Shown here one piece after another: positions 20,492 through 28,420 of a DNA stretch of 64,000 bases. The position numbers and the translations under genes are program-made. The stretch's first letter is position 1, and the number at the start of each line of letters is the position of its first letter. Origin of the DNA: Ruminococcus sp. Phil11 (GTDB lineage Bacteria > Bacillota > Clostridia > Oscillospirales > Ruminococcaceae); the NCBI GenBank assembly GCA_001940925.1, contig MSGZ01000021.1, positions 471 through 64,470 of the forward strand. The letters are read 5' to 3'. Under the pieces are notes generated by a model. The model had not been told where the DNA came from. It saw nothing but the letters and a program-made list of their open reading frames with translations, and made no database searches.

Positions 20492-22051
20492 ATGGCAGAT
20501 CAGAATACAAAAAATGTGAATCTGATTGTGAAAAATGAGGAGCAGCACAGAGAAGAAGTCGTTGTCTCGATCGCAGCGATCTTCAGAAAGCTGAAAAAGT
20601 ATTTCCTCGTCTGGTTTTTTGTGTCTGTGATCATCGGCGGACTGATCGGCGGCGTCAGCGTGTTCTTCAGCACCACATCGTCCACGCCGGTGCGTGCGCT
20701 GGTCAGCTTTACGCACAGTGGCATTGAAAAGGGCAAGAATCCGGACGGCTCGGTCTTTGATGCGAACAGCATGAAGAACCCGCTGGTGCTCGACCGTGCA
20801 CTGAAGGCCTGCGACATGGAGCCGGATATGCTGGAGACCGTCCGCAGAGATATCGAGATCGAAGGCATCGTGCCGGAAAATGTCTACGACCGTCTGACGA
20901 CCTACCGGAACATTCTGGATACGATGTCCACCGGTCAGCTGGCAGCGGCCAACGCGATGCTGGATCTGAGCTGGCATCCGACGCAGTACAAGGTCATCTT
21001 CGATTACAAGGATGCAAAGATCTCCCGTACAGAGGCCGTGGAGCTCGTCAATGCGATCCTGGATGCATACCGTGACTTCTATTTTGAGCAGTACGGCTAC
21101 AATGAGGCACTGGGCATCGTGTTCAACTCGATGGATTATTTCGAGTACGACTATGCGGAAGCGGTCGATATGTTCCGCACCTCGCTCAATTCGCTGAACC
21201 GCTATGTCTCCAATCTTGCGAGCGACGATACCACCAGATTCCGTTCGACCAAGACCGGCCTGACCTTCGCCGATCTGAAATCCAACATCAGCGCAATCAA
21301 GGATCTGGATCTGGATCTGATCTCCTCTTACCTGAACCTCAACAACATCACGAAGGACAAGGACCGCCTGCAGGCTTATTACGAGTTCCGGATCGAGAAT
21401 CTGGAGCGTCAGCAGAAAACGGACGAGGAAACGCTCGCGGCCGTCAACGCGGCATTCGACAGCTACGAAAAGGATCAGGTCATCATCTTCAGCGACAGCA
21501 TCGCGAACACGGAGTCCACGATCGCATCCGATGAGTACGATAAGCTCATCAACCGCCGGATCTCCGCACAGAATGCACTTTCCGAAACCAAGCAGCAGAT
21601 CGACTACTACAAGGAGCGTCTGGCGACCCTGCGCAAGGCGACCGTCGGCAGCACCGACAAGGTCAAGAAGATTGAGGAAGACCTTGCACGCGTTGATGAA
21701 AAGGTCAGGGAACTGGTGCAGACCGTCAACGATACCGCTGATGACTACTACCAGAATGTTTCCCTTGCGAACGGCTACAATGTTCTGGTGCCGGCGACTG
21801 CCGATATTTCGACCTCGATCAGAAGCGGCATCTCCAAGGCGATCATTCCGGCATTCGGTCTGGAAGCACTGCTGTTTGTTGCGTATATGATCGTCGTGCT
21901 CTATGAGGCACTCAAGGAGGAGACCCTCAAGAGAAATGCCGCACATGCAGCGGCGGCAGCCGAGGATGCAGACGATGCAGCTCCGGCAGAGGAAACTGCA
22001 GCGGCAGCGGAGGCTGAAAGCACCGGCGACAGCAAGAAAAAGAAGAAATAA
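20492..22051 (+). CDS. Wzz-like membrane protein (chain-length/polysaccharide co-polymerase fold)
   Basis: 519 residues. A short basic cytoplasmic N-terminus leads into membrane helix 1 (about 38-60). A long extracytoplasmic region (about 65-445) with extended coiled-coil stretches (about 300-430) follows, then helix 2 (about 448-472). This two-helix-with-large-loop plan is that of Wzz/polysaccharide co-polymerases. The C-terminal tail is Ala/Glu-rich and ends KKKKK. No tyrosine-kinase domain, glycosyltransferase or other polysaccharide gene is adjacent, so the role is unproven. Own promoter and terminator make it a single-gene unit. Confidence 0.7.
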   Translation: MADQNTKNVNLIVKNEEQHREEVVVSIAAIFRKLKKYFLVWFFVSVIIGGLIGGVSVFFSTTSSTPVRALVSFTHSGIEKGKNPDGSVFDANSMKNPLVLDRALKACDMEPDMLETVRRDIEIEGIVPENVYDRLTTYRNILDTMSTGQLAAANAMLDLSWHPTQYKVIFDYKDAKISRTEAVELVNAILDAYRDFYFEQYGYNEALGIVFNSMDYFEYDYAEAVDMFRTSLNSLNRYVSNLASDDTTRFRSTKTGLTFADLKSNISAIKDLDLDLISSYLNLNNITKDKDRLQAYYEFRIENLERQQKTDEETLAAVNAAFDSYEKDQVIIFSDSIANTESTIASDEYDKLINRRISAQNALSETKQQIDYYKERLATLRKATVGSTDKVKKIEEDLARVDEKVRELVQTVNDTADDYYQNVSLANGYNVLVPATADISTSIRSGISKAIIPAFGLEALLFVAYMIVVLYEALKEETLKRNAAHAAAAAEDADDAAPAEETAAAAEAESTGDSKKKKK

Positions 22052-22063
22052 CAGAATGTGAAA

Positions 22064-22109
22064 AAGCGTCCGTGCAGGGAAAAGCTCTGTACGGACGCTT
22101 CGTTTTTTT
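22064..22109 (+). terminator. Rho-independent terminator
   Basis: AAGCGTCCGT (22064-22073) pairs with ACGGACGCTT (22091-22100), extended by a near-matched inner stem, followed by seven T at 22103-22109. Confidence 0.9.
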
Positions 22110-22226
22110 GCCGTTCTTTCATTGAAATTTCCTTGACAATATGCGATCAGCGGGTTGAGCCCGCCTTCATTTCCCACCCCTGCAGCGATGCAGAAACTTT
22201 TTTGCTGCTCTCCCATTGAAAAAAGC

Positions 22227-22254
22227 TTGACAATGTGATATAATAAGGTATAAA
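22227..22254 (+). promoter_or_regulatory. Promoter of queA operon
   Basis: TTGACA (22227-22232), 16-base spacer, TATAAA (22249-22254). A second TATAAT lies inside the spacer region. Confidence 0.65.
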
Positions 22255-22290
22255 GGGAAGTATCGCCCGATTCAGAATACAGAAAGGAAC

Positions 22291-23337
22291 ATGCCGGTCA
22301 TGGGCATAGATTTCACGAAAAGAAGTACCTATTATTACGATCTGCCGCAGGAGCAGATCGCACAGACGCCGGTCGAGCCGCGCAGCAATTCGCGGCTGCT
22401 GACCGTTGACCGCAGCACAGGTGCGGTCTCGCATCATCATTTTTATGAGCTGGGGCAGTTCCTCCGGAAGGGCGACCTGCTCGTCATGAACGACTCCCGC
22501 GTCCTGCCCGCAAGGCTTTACGGCGTCCGCACGGACACCGGTTCGCCGATCGAGTTTCTGCTTCTGAAGCCGACCGGCGAAAAGGTCTGGGAGATCATCT
22601 GCAAGCCGGCCAAAAAGGCAAAGCCCGGCGTCCGGTTCCGCTTCGGCGACAAGCTGACCGCCGAGGTGCTCGGTTCGACCGAGGACGGCGGCAGGCTCGT
22701 GCGGTTTGAATGCGAGGGCAGCCTTTATGCGGTGCTCGACGAGATCGGGCAGATGCCGCTGCCGCCCTACATCACCGAAAAGCTGCAGGACAAGGAGCGT
22801 TATCAGACGGTCTATGCAAGAGAACTCGGTTCCTCCGCCGCGCCGACCGCCGGTCTGCACTTTACGCCGGAGCTGCTCGCGGAACTGAAGGCGCAGGGCA
22901 TCGACGAGGCATTCGTCACGCTGCATGTCGGGCTCGGAACATTCCGTCCGGTCAAGGAGGACGATATCCGCAGGCATCACATGCATATCGAGCATTATAC
23001 GATCCCTGCGGAAACGGCAGAAAAAATACGACGGACAAAGGAAAACGGCGGCAGGGTCATTGCCGTCGGCACGACCTCCTGCCGGACTTTGGAGGGTGCT
23101 GCCGCGGAATACGGTGAGATCCGCGCCTGCGAGGGCGACACCGGCATTTTCATTTACCCGCCCTACGAGTTCAAGGTCATTGACGGGCTCATCACGAATT
23201 TCCACCTGCCGGAATCCACGCTGATCATGCTGGTCTCCGCGTTTGCGGGCTACGAAAATACGATGAACGCGTACAGGATCGCCGTACAGGAAAAGTACAG
23301 ATTTTTCTCGTTCGGCGACGCGTGCCTGTTCCTGTGA
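22291..23337 (+). CDS. queA: S-adenosylmethionine:tRNA ribosyltransferase-isomerase
   Basis: Transfers and isomerises the ribosyl moiety of SAM onto preQ1 in tRNA to give epoxyqueuosine. The N-terminal hallmark DLPQEQIAQTP is near residues 17-27; LLVMNDSRVLPARL (about 65-78) and the C-terminal GLITNFHLPESTL (about 301-313) are typical QueA blocks. 348 residues. Two starts are possible, ATG 22291 or ATG 22300: the AAAGGA site is 2 bases from the first and about 11 from the second, so the second may be the real one. No other queuosine gene is nearby. Confidence 0.93.
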   Translation: MPVMGIDFTKRSTYYYDLPQEQIAQTPVEPRSNSRLLTVDRSTGAVSHHHFYELGQFLRKGDLLVMNDSRVLPARLYGVRTDTGSPIEFLLLKPTGEKVWEIICKPAKKAKPGVRFRFGDKLTAEVLGSTEDGGRLVRFECEGSLYAVLDEIGQMPLPPYITEKLQDKERYQTVYARELGSSAAPTAGLHFTPELLAELKAQGIDEAFVTLHVGLGTFRPVKEDDIRRHHMHIEHYTIPAETAEKIRRTKENGGRVIAVGTTSCRTLEGAAAEYGEIRACEGDTGIFIYPPYEFKVIDGLITNFHLPESTLIMLVSAFAGYENTMNAYRIAVQEKYRFFSFGDACLFL

Positions 23338-23345
23338 GGGGAAAT

Positions 23346-24026
23346 ATGAAGCAAAAACGGTATCGGTTTTATCTGATTGCGGCATTGCTGCTGACAGTAT
23401 GCTTTGTGCTGACGCTGATCTGGTCGTTTCTCATCCTAGCATTCATTGCCGCAGTGATCGGACTTTACGGCAAGATCACGGCACCGAAAACGGAGCCGGA
23501 AAGCCCGCCGGAGCCGCGCGTTCCGTTCACAAAGCGAAAGGTCGGCTGTGCATCGCTGCTGTTTTTCGGCACGGCGGTATTCCTGTTCCTGACGCCGCCG
23601 ATCGCGCTGGAATCGCCGTTCATGTGGCAGTATCCGTTCCAGAGCAGATTTCTCAGTCTGTACCGGTACGGCGAACCGGAATGGTTCCCGGATTTCCGGA
23701 AGGACGTCAAAAGCAATTACCGCTTTGAATTTCTGCCGAGCATCATGCAGGGTACCGGATTTTATACGGTGCATTTTGTGACGATGCCGGAGCGCGCCGC
23801 GGAATATGCAAAGCAGTATGCCGAAGCGGGTGCCGATGCAGTCCCGCTGCCGGACTGCATCGCGGACTTTGACAGTGCCGTGCGCGTGAACGAAGATTTC
23901 TTTCCGGAGCCGGATGCCGCGACGGTTTACGTTATACAGTCGAACCGGAACTGGAATCATCCGCACAGCAAAACCGTGACGGTCGATCCGGTTTCAGGCA
24001 GAGTTGAAATAACACAATACGGGTGA
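23346..24026 (+). CDS. Membrane protein of unknown function
   Basis: 226 residues. Two hydrophobic segments (about 9-36 and 62-84) separated by a Pro/Glu-rich loop, then a C-terminal soluble domain of about 140 residues. No recognisable family. The ATG at 23346 has AGGGGA upstream and starts 8 bases after queA, so it is co-transcribed. Codon use resembles the neighbours. Confidence 0.7.
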   Translation: MKQKRYRFYLIAALLLTVCFVLTLIWSFLILAFIAAVIGLYGKITAPKTEPESPPEPRVPFTKRKVGCASLLFFGTAVFLFLTPPIALESPFMWQYPFQSRFLSLYRYGEPEWFPDFRKDVKSNYRFEFLPSIMQGTGFYTVHFVTMPERAAEYAKQYAEAGADAVPLPDCIADFDSAVRVNEDFFPEPDAATVYVIQSNRNWNHPHSKTVTVDPVSGRVEITQYG

Positions 24027-24030
24027 TGCT

Positions 24031-24468
24031 ATGATCTATACGGACATGACGATCCGTGCCGCGCGCATTGCAGAGCAGGCGCACCGCGGACAGTATGACA
24101 AGGGCGGGATGCCCTACATCTATCATCCGCTGCATCTTGCGGAGCAGATGACCGATGAGATCACCGTGGCTGTCGCGCTGCTGCATGATGTCATGGAGGA
24201 TACGGAGATCACCGAAGCGGAGCTCTCTGTGCAGTTCCCGCCGCGCGTCATGGATGCGCTGCGGCTGCTGACGCATGATCCTGCGGAGGACTATTTTGAC
24301 TATGTGAAGCGCATCCGGGAAAATCCCGATGCAAAAGCAGTCAAGCTTGCAGACCTGCGGCACAATTCGGATACGGGACGGTTAAGCCCCGCAGACGCCG
24401 CAGGGAAAAAGACTGCGGAGCGATGTGAAAAATACCGCCGGGCAATTATGATCCTGACGGGAGAATGA
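24031..24468 (+). CDS. HD-domain hydrolase of the small RelA/SpoT-hydrolase (MESH1-like) type
   Basis: 145 residues consisting of one HD domain. The metal ligands are visible: HRGQYDKG (first His, about 18), YHPLHLAEQ (about 31), LLHDVMEDT (about 50-58, the HDxxED box) and KLADLRHNSD (about 104-113). These match the ppGpp-hydrolase half of RSH proteins, with no synthetase, TGS or ACT domain. It may degrade (p)ppGpp or another pyrophosphorylated nucleotide. It lies 4 bases after the membrane protein gene and 20 before pyk. A full RSH protein is encoded about 4 kb away. Confidence 0.85.
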   Translation: MIYTDMTIRAARIAEQAHRGQYDKGGMPYIYHPLHLAEQMTDEITVAVALLHDVMEDTEITEAELSVQFPPRVMDALRLLTHDPAEDYFDYVKRIRENPDAKAVKLADLRHNSDTGRLSPADAAGKKTAERCEKYRRAIMILTGE

Positions 24469-24488
24469 GGTTTCAGGAGGATACAGAT

Positions 24489-25916
24489 ATGCAGCAGCAG
24501 CTGAGAAAAACAAAGATCGTCTGCACGATCGGCCCGGCAACGGACAGGGACGAGGTGCTCCGCCAGATGATGCAGGCGGGCATGAATGTCGCGCGGTTCA
24601 ATTTTTCCCATGCGGACTACGAAAAGGATAAAAAGCGGTTTGAGCAGGTCGTGCGCCTGCGCGAGGAGCTCGGTCTGCCGATCGCGACCATGCTCGATAC
24701 GAAAGGCCCGGAGGTGCGTCTGCGCACATTCCCGAACGGCTCCGTTGAGATCGAGGACGGCGCGATGTATACGCTGACGACGCGGGACGTCCCCTGCGAC
24801 GACAAGATCGGCAGCGTCAATTATGCGCGCCTGACCAAGGACGTCCGCCCCGGCGACACTGTCATGATCAACGACGGACTGGTCGAGCTCCGCATCGAGC
24901 ATGTGACCTCGACCGATATCGAATGCCGCGTCATTCACGGCGGTCTGCTCTCCAATCACAAGTCCTGCAACTTCCCGGACGTCAACCTCTCCATGCCGTA
25001 TTTAAGCGACGCGGACATGGAGGATCTGGAATTCGGCGCAAAGCTCGGCTTTGACTTCATCGCGGCGAGCTTTGCAAGGACCGGCGCGGATATCCGCTAT
25101 CTGCGGAAGTTCACGCAGAGCCTCGGCTGGTACGGCGTGCGCATTATTGCGAAGATCGAGAACCGCGAAGGCGTCAACAACATTGACGAGATTTTGGAGG
25201 AAGCGGACGGCATCATGGTCGCCCGCGGAGACATGGGCGTCGAGATCCCGTTCGAGCAGATCCCCGATATCCAGAAAAAGCTGATCCGCAAGGGCTATGA
25301 AGCAGGCAAGCAGGTCATCACCGCAACGCAGATGCTCGAATCCATGATCAACAACCCGCGCCCGACCCGTGCGGAGATCACCGATGTCGCGAACGCAATC
25401 TACGACGGCACCAGCGCGATCATGACTTCCGGCGAGACGGCAGCAGGTCAGCATCCGGTCGAGACCGTGCAGACCATGGCGCGCATTGCACTGACGACCG
25501 AAAGCAGCATTGACTATAAAAGCGAATTTCTCTCGCGCATGAACGAGAAGGCGACCATTGCCGACGCGATCGCGCACGCGACGGTCACGACCTCGCATGA
25601 CCTTGACGCCAGCGCGATCATCACGGTCACGAAGGGCGGCGAGACGGCGCGGCTGATCTCGAAATACCGCCCGATGTTCCCGATCATTTCCTGTACGACC
25701 GAGCCCATGGTGCAGCGGCAGATGAATATGTCGTGGGGCGTGCATCCGCTGGTCATCAACGAGGAGCAGAGCACGGATGCGCTGTTCCGGCATGCGGTCG
25801 AGGCAGCGTGCAGGGCGGGCTATACCGAGCCGGGCGATCTGGTTGTCATTACGGCGGGTGTTCCGCTTGGCATCTCCGGCACGACCAATCTGCTCAAGGT
25901 CGAGACAATCGAATAA
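24489..25916 (+). CDS. pyk: Pyruvate kinase
   Basis: Transfers phosphate from PEP to ADP in the last step of glycolysis. The N-terminus KTKIVCTIGPAT (about 7-18) and the catalytic block IIAKIENREGVNN (about 219-231, with the active-site Lys) are intact, followed by MVARGDMGVE. 475 residues: the short form without the extra C-terminal PEP-utilising domain seen in Bacillus. The ATG at 24489 is preceded by CAGGAGG; an earlier in-frame ATG at 24465 overlaps the HD gene stop and lacks a good site. Confidence 0.96.
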   Translation: MQQQLRKTKIVCTIGPATDRDEVLRQMMQAGMNVARFNFSHADYEKDKKRFEQVVRLREELGLPIATMLDTKGPEVRLRTFPNGSVEIEDGAMYTLTTRDVPCDDKIGSVNYARLTKDVRPGDTVMINDGLVELRIEHVTSTDIECRVIHGGLLSNHKSCNFPDVNLSMPYLSDADMEDLEFGAKLGFDFIAASFARTGADIRYLRKFTQSLGWYGVRIIAKIENREGVNNIDEILEEADGIMVARGDMGVEIPFEQIPDIQKKLIRKGYEAGKQVITATQMLESMINNPRPTRAEITDVANAIYDGTSAIMTSGETAAGQHPVETVQTMARIALTTESSIDYKSEFLSRMNEKATIADAIAHATVTTSHDLDASAIITVTKGGETARLISKYRPMFPIISCTTEPMVQRQMNMSWGVHPLVINEEQSTDALFRHAVEAACRAGYTEPGDLVVITAGVPLGISGTTNLLKVETIE

Positions 25917-25917
25917 G

Positions 25918-26192
25918 CGGGCAGCGCCCGCGGGCGATTCCCTCCGGGGGCGGTGAGCGAAGTTCTCCCAGCAATCGCAGCACACGCCGCGGGGCGGCTT
26001 CTTTGGCGTTTGTTCTCCCAGCACTGAAGCTTTCCCCAAGCCTCCCCTGAAAGGGGAGGTGTCAGCGTTAGCTGACGGAGGGGGACGCGGAGCCCCCGCT
26101 GGGGACATTGTCCCCAGACCCCATTATGTGTAACACAAAAGGACGCTGATATCGCAATCGGCGTCCTTTATTGTACCCGGTCAGGCATTACG
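25918..26192 (+). repeat. Composite intergenic repeats (family 2 copy 1, AGGGGAGGTG element, family 1 copy D)
   Basis: Fills the 380-base gap after pyk. 25918-26005 aligns with 33968-34060 (GGGCAGCGCCCGC, then CGGGGGCGG, then CACGCCGCGG...GCGGCTTCT). 26041-26085 contains AAGGGGAGGTGTCAGCG and GCTGACGG, a mini inverted repeat. 26095-26192 is family 1 copy D: the 33-base block shared with 391-423, a GGACGCTGA/TCGGCGTCC hairpin (about 26141-26170) with T tail, then CCGGTCAGGCATTACG. Confidence 0.75.
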
Positions 26193-26297
26193 GTGCGGCG
26201 TGCGGCCGGAGACAGCGTCTCCGTCAGCATTCTGCGTGTTCAGGTTTTCGAAAAACGGCAGACCCCTTGCAGATCGCCTGCGGGGTCTGCCGTTTTA

Positions 26298-26771
26298 TCA
26301 GTCTTTTTCGTAGTACACCAGCGTCATGCGTTCATTGACGTTGTCCGTTCTGCCGGTGCGGTGATGGCCCATTTTCTCATACAGATAACAGTTTCCTGTC
26401 TCCTGCAGGATCGTCGAGAGTGCCCAGTGCTCCGCGCCGTGGATCTGCTCTGCCGCAAGGATCGCCGCCTGCGCATAGCCGCGGTTCCGGTATTCCGGCA
26501 GAATAAACAGCGGGGAGATCCGCTTCCGGCTGCCGTTCCCGGCATCCACAACGCGGATCGCGCCGACCCGCTCGCCGTCTGCAAGGATCCAATAGTAATA
26601 CGTTTCCGGCTGCGCGAGCCGTTCGGCAACGCGTCCGCAGGGTTCACACGCAGGATTCAGATCATAATCCCGATAGCGTTCGAGCAGCGGCGCAAATGCG
26701 GTTTTCTGCATCTGCCAGAGTGCTTCGCAGTCCGATAAACCTGCGAGCTGCAAAATCACCGGCCGCATCAC
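26298..26771 (-). CDS. GNAT-family N-acetyltransferase
   Basis: 157 residues, one GNAT fold. FILPEYRNRGYAQAAIL (about 98-114) is the acetyl-CoA binding segment. Substrate unknown. The ATG overlaps the stop of the upstream MBL hydrolase (ATGA), so it is the last gene of the relA-side operon. Confidence 0.85.
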   Translation of the reverse strand: MMRPVILQLAGLSDCEALWQMQKTAFAPLLERYRDYDLNPACEPCGRVAERLAQPETYYYWILADGERVGAIRVVDAGNGSRKRISPLFILPEYRNRGYAQAAILAAEQIHGAEHWALSTILQETGNCYLYEKMGHHRTGRTDNVNERMTLVYYEKD

Positions 26772-27412
26772 CGCTTTGTTGAGGTCAGATAATGCCCGAA
26801 GGTGCGCTCATGCTCCAGCGTGGTGCTGCCGTAATGGCCGCAGTAAACGGTGCAGTCGCCCTCGATCGCGCCGAGCCTTGCCAGCGACGCGCGCATATCG
26901 CGGATGCTGCCGCCCGGGAAGTCCACTCTGCCGACGCCATCGCGGAAAAGCGTGTCACCGGAAAAAATGATATCCCCGTGCCGGAAACAGCAGCTTCCGG
27001 GGGAGTGCCCCGGCGTATGCAGCACGGTAAAGGTCAGCTCCTCCGAGAATTTCAGCGTATCGCCCTCCGCAAACGTGCGGATCATGCTCTCGTCCGGGCA
27101 CTGATACTGCGCGCCGTAGCCGAGCTGCACCGCAAGTGAATACTCCGCAGAAATCACCATGGGCTTATCCAGCGCATGCACATAGAGCAGCACGCCGGTC
27201 TCCTGCATGACATCCGCAGCCGCGCCGAAATGGTCAAAATGCGCGTGCGTCAGCAGAATGGCCTGCGGCTTCAGCTCCTGCTGCCGGATCACATCCAGAA
27301 TATAGGAGCCCTCCGCGCCCGGGTCAATGATGACCGCTTTTTTTTCGTCGTCGGAGACCAGAAAGCAGTTTGCCTGCAGCTCTCCGACCGGTAACTGTGT
27401 GATATTCAGCAT
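26768..27412 (-). CDS. MBL-fold hydrolase (glyoxalase II/YcbL-like)
   Basis: 214 residues. The zinc-binding motif THAHFDHFG (about 56-64) is intact, with later ligands HTPGHSPGS (about 132) and a terminal CGHYG (about 189). This branch includes hydroxyacylglutathione-hydrolase-like thioesterases; many Clostridia keep such a gene near relA. Start ATG 27412 gives the conserved beginning MLNITQLPVGELQANCF, with AAGGAG 10 bases upstream. Cytosolic, dinuclear zinc expected. Confidence 0.9.
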   Translation of the reverse strand: MLNITQLPVGELQANCFLVSDDEKKAVIIDPGAEGSYILDVIRQQELKPQAILLTHAHFDHFGAAADVMQETGVLLYVHALDKPMVISAEYSLAVQLGYGAQYQCPDESMIRTFAEGDTLKFSEELTFTVLHTPGHSPGSCCFRHGDIIFSGDTLFRDGVGRVDFPGGSIRDMRASLARLGAIEGDCTVYCGHYGSTTLEHERTFGHYLTSTKR

Positions 27413-27423
27413 ACATTTTCTCC

Positions 27424-28410
27424 TTATTTGTATTCGCCGCGGCGGATCACCATATTGCATCTGCCCCATGCTTCATCCCCGAAGCGGAAAGCCTCCGGCG
27501 TCAGCGCACGTTCGGCAAAGCCCGCTTTCCGGTAGCATTTTTCTGCGGCGGTATTCGCATCAAAGACCATGAGCTGCACGGCAGATGCGTCCGTCTTTGC
27601 AAAGATCTCCCGCACGGCGGCGCGGATCATTTTGGTACCGATGCCCTGCCCGCGCAGCTGCGGGTCAACGATCACAAATTTCAGCAGGATCTCGCCGTCC
27701 CGCGGCTCTGCGGGATAACAGAAAAAACCGACGGCTCTGCCGGTGCTGTCCTCCGCGATATACGGCAGATCGCCGCTTTGCGCACGGATTTTCCGCAGAC
27801 TGTCCGCAAAGCCCGCCGCATCCGGCGGATAGGGAAAGCGGTCTGCGCACCACATGGCGTGGGTGCGGCGGTCGGTACTCCATGCTGCGAGCAGCGCAAA
27901 ATCCTGCTCATGGCGATACGGTCTGATTGTCATGCGGTTTCCTTCCTGTTGATTTGTCAGCGGCCGCATCATGAAAACGTCTGCCTGTCCGCCTGTGTGA
28001 TACGGTGCGGTGTCGGTGAAACCTGCCCTGCGGTACAGCCTGATCGCCCGCGTACTCGTAGAGAGCGAATCGAGATACATCGCCTGAAAGCCCGCTTGTT
28101 CCGCGTACCGGATTGCGGTTTCAAGCAGCATCCGCCCGTATCCGTTCCCGTGATACTTTTCCAGCAGATACAGCGATTTCAGTTCACAGCGTTCAGAATC
28201 CATTGCCCGAACGGCGGCCGTCCCGATGATCTGCTCCGCATCGAATATGCACCAGAATGCGGCAAAATGCTCTGCAATGTGCAAATAAAAGCCATGCCTG
28301 CCGGAGAGGTCAAATGTTCTGCCGGATTCCGGCAGACACTGCGCCAGAAAATCAAGCAGGCGCGGCTCAAATTCCTTCCGGTACGGAACCGGAACAAAGC
28401 AAGATTCCAT
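27424..28410 (-). CDS. Tandem GNAT acetyltransferase (two fused domains)
   Basis: 328 residues made of two complete GNAT folds. The first (about 1-150) has LLEKYHGNGYGRMLL as acetyl-CoA loop, the second (about 158-325) has VDPQLRGQGIGTKMI. A short linker near residue 152 (NQQEGNRM) contains a Met that could have been the start of a once separate gene. The ATG at 28410 follows GAGGAA; an in-frame GTG at 28434 would overlap relA. Substrates unknown. Lies 10 bases after relA. Confidence 0.87.
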   Translation of the reverse strand: MESCFVPVPYRKEFEPRLLDFLAQCLPESGRTFDLSGRHGFYLHIAEHFAAFWCIFDAEQIIGTAAVRAMDSERCELKSLYLLEKYHGNGYGRMLLETAIRYAEQAGFQAMYLDSLSTSTRAIRLYRRAGFTDTAPYHTGGQADVFMMRPLTNQQEGNRMTIRPYRHEQDFALLAAWSTDRRTHAMWCADRFPYPPDAAGFADSLRKIRAQSGDLPYIAEDSTGRAVGFFCYPAEPRDGEILLKFVIVDPQLRGQGIGTKMIRAAVREIFAKTDASAVQLMVFDANTAAEKCYRKAGFAERALTPEAFRFGDEAWGRCNMVIRRGEYK

Positions 28411-28420
28411 ATTCTGTTCC

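Noticed and set aside
22140..22226. Possible preQ1 riboswitch upstream of queA
   Set aside because: No preQ1-I or II aptamer pattern could be recognised; only a small GCGGG/CCCGC hairpin and the promoter are visible.
26041..26085. AAGGGGAGGTGTCAGCG...GCTGACGG as a unique regulatory site
   Set aside because: It sits inside a composite repeat region and looks like a common intergenic repeat of this bacterial group rather than a site for a nearby gene.
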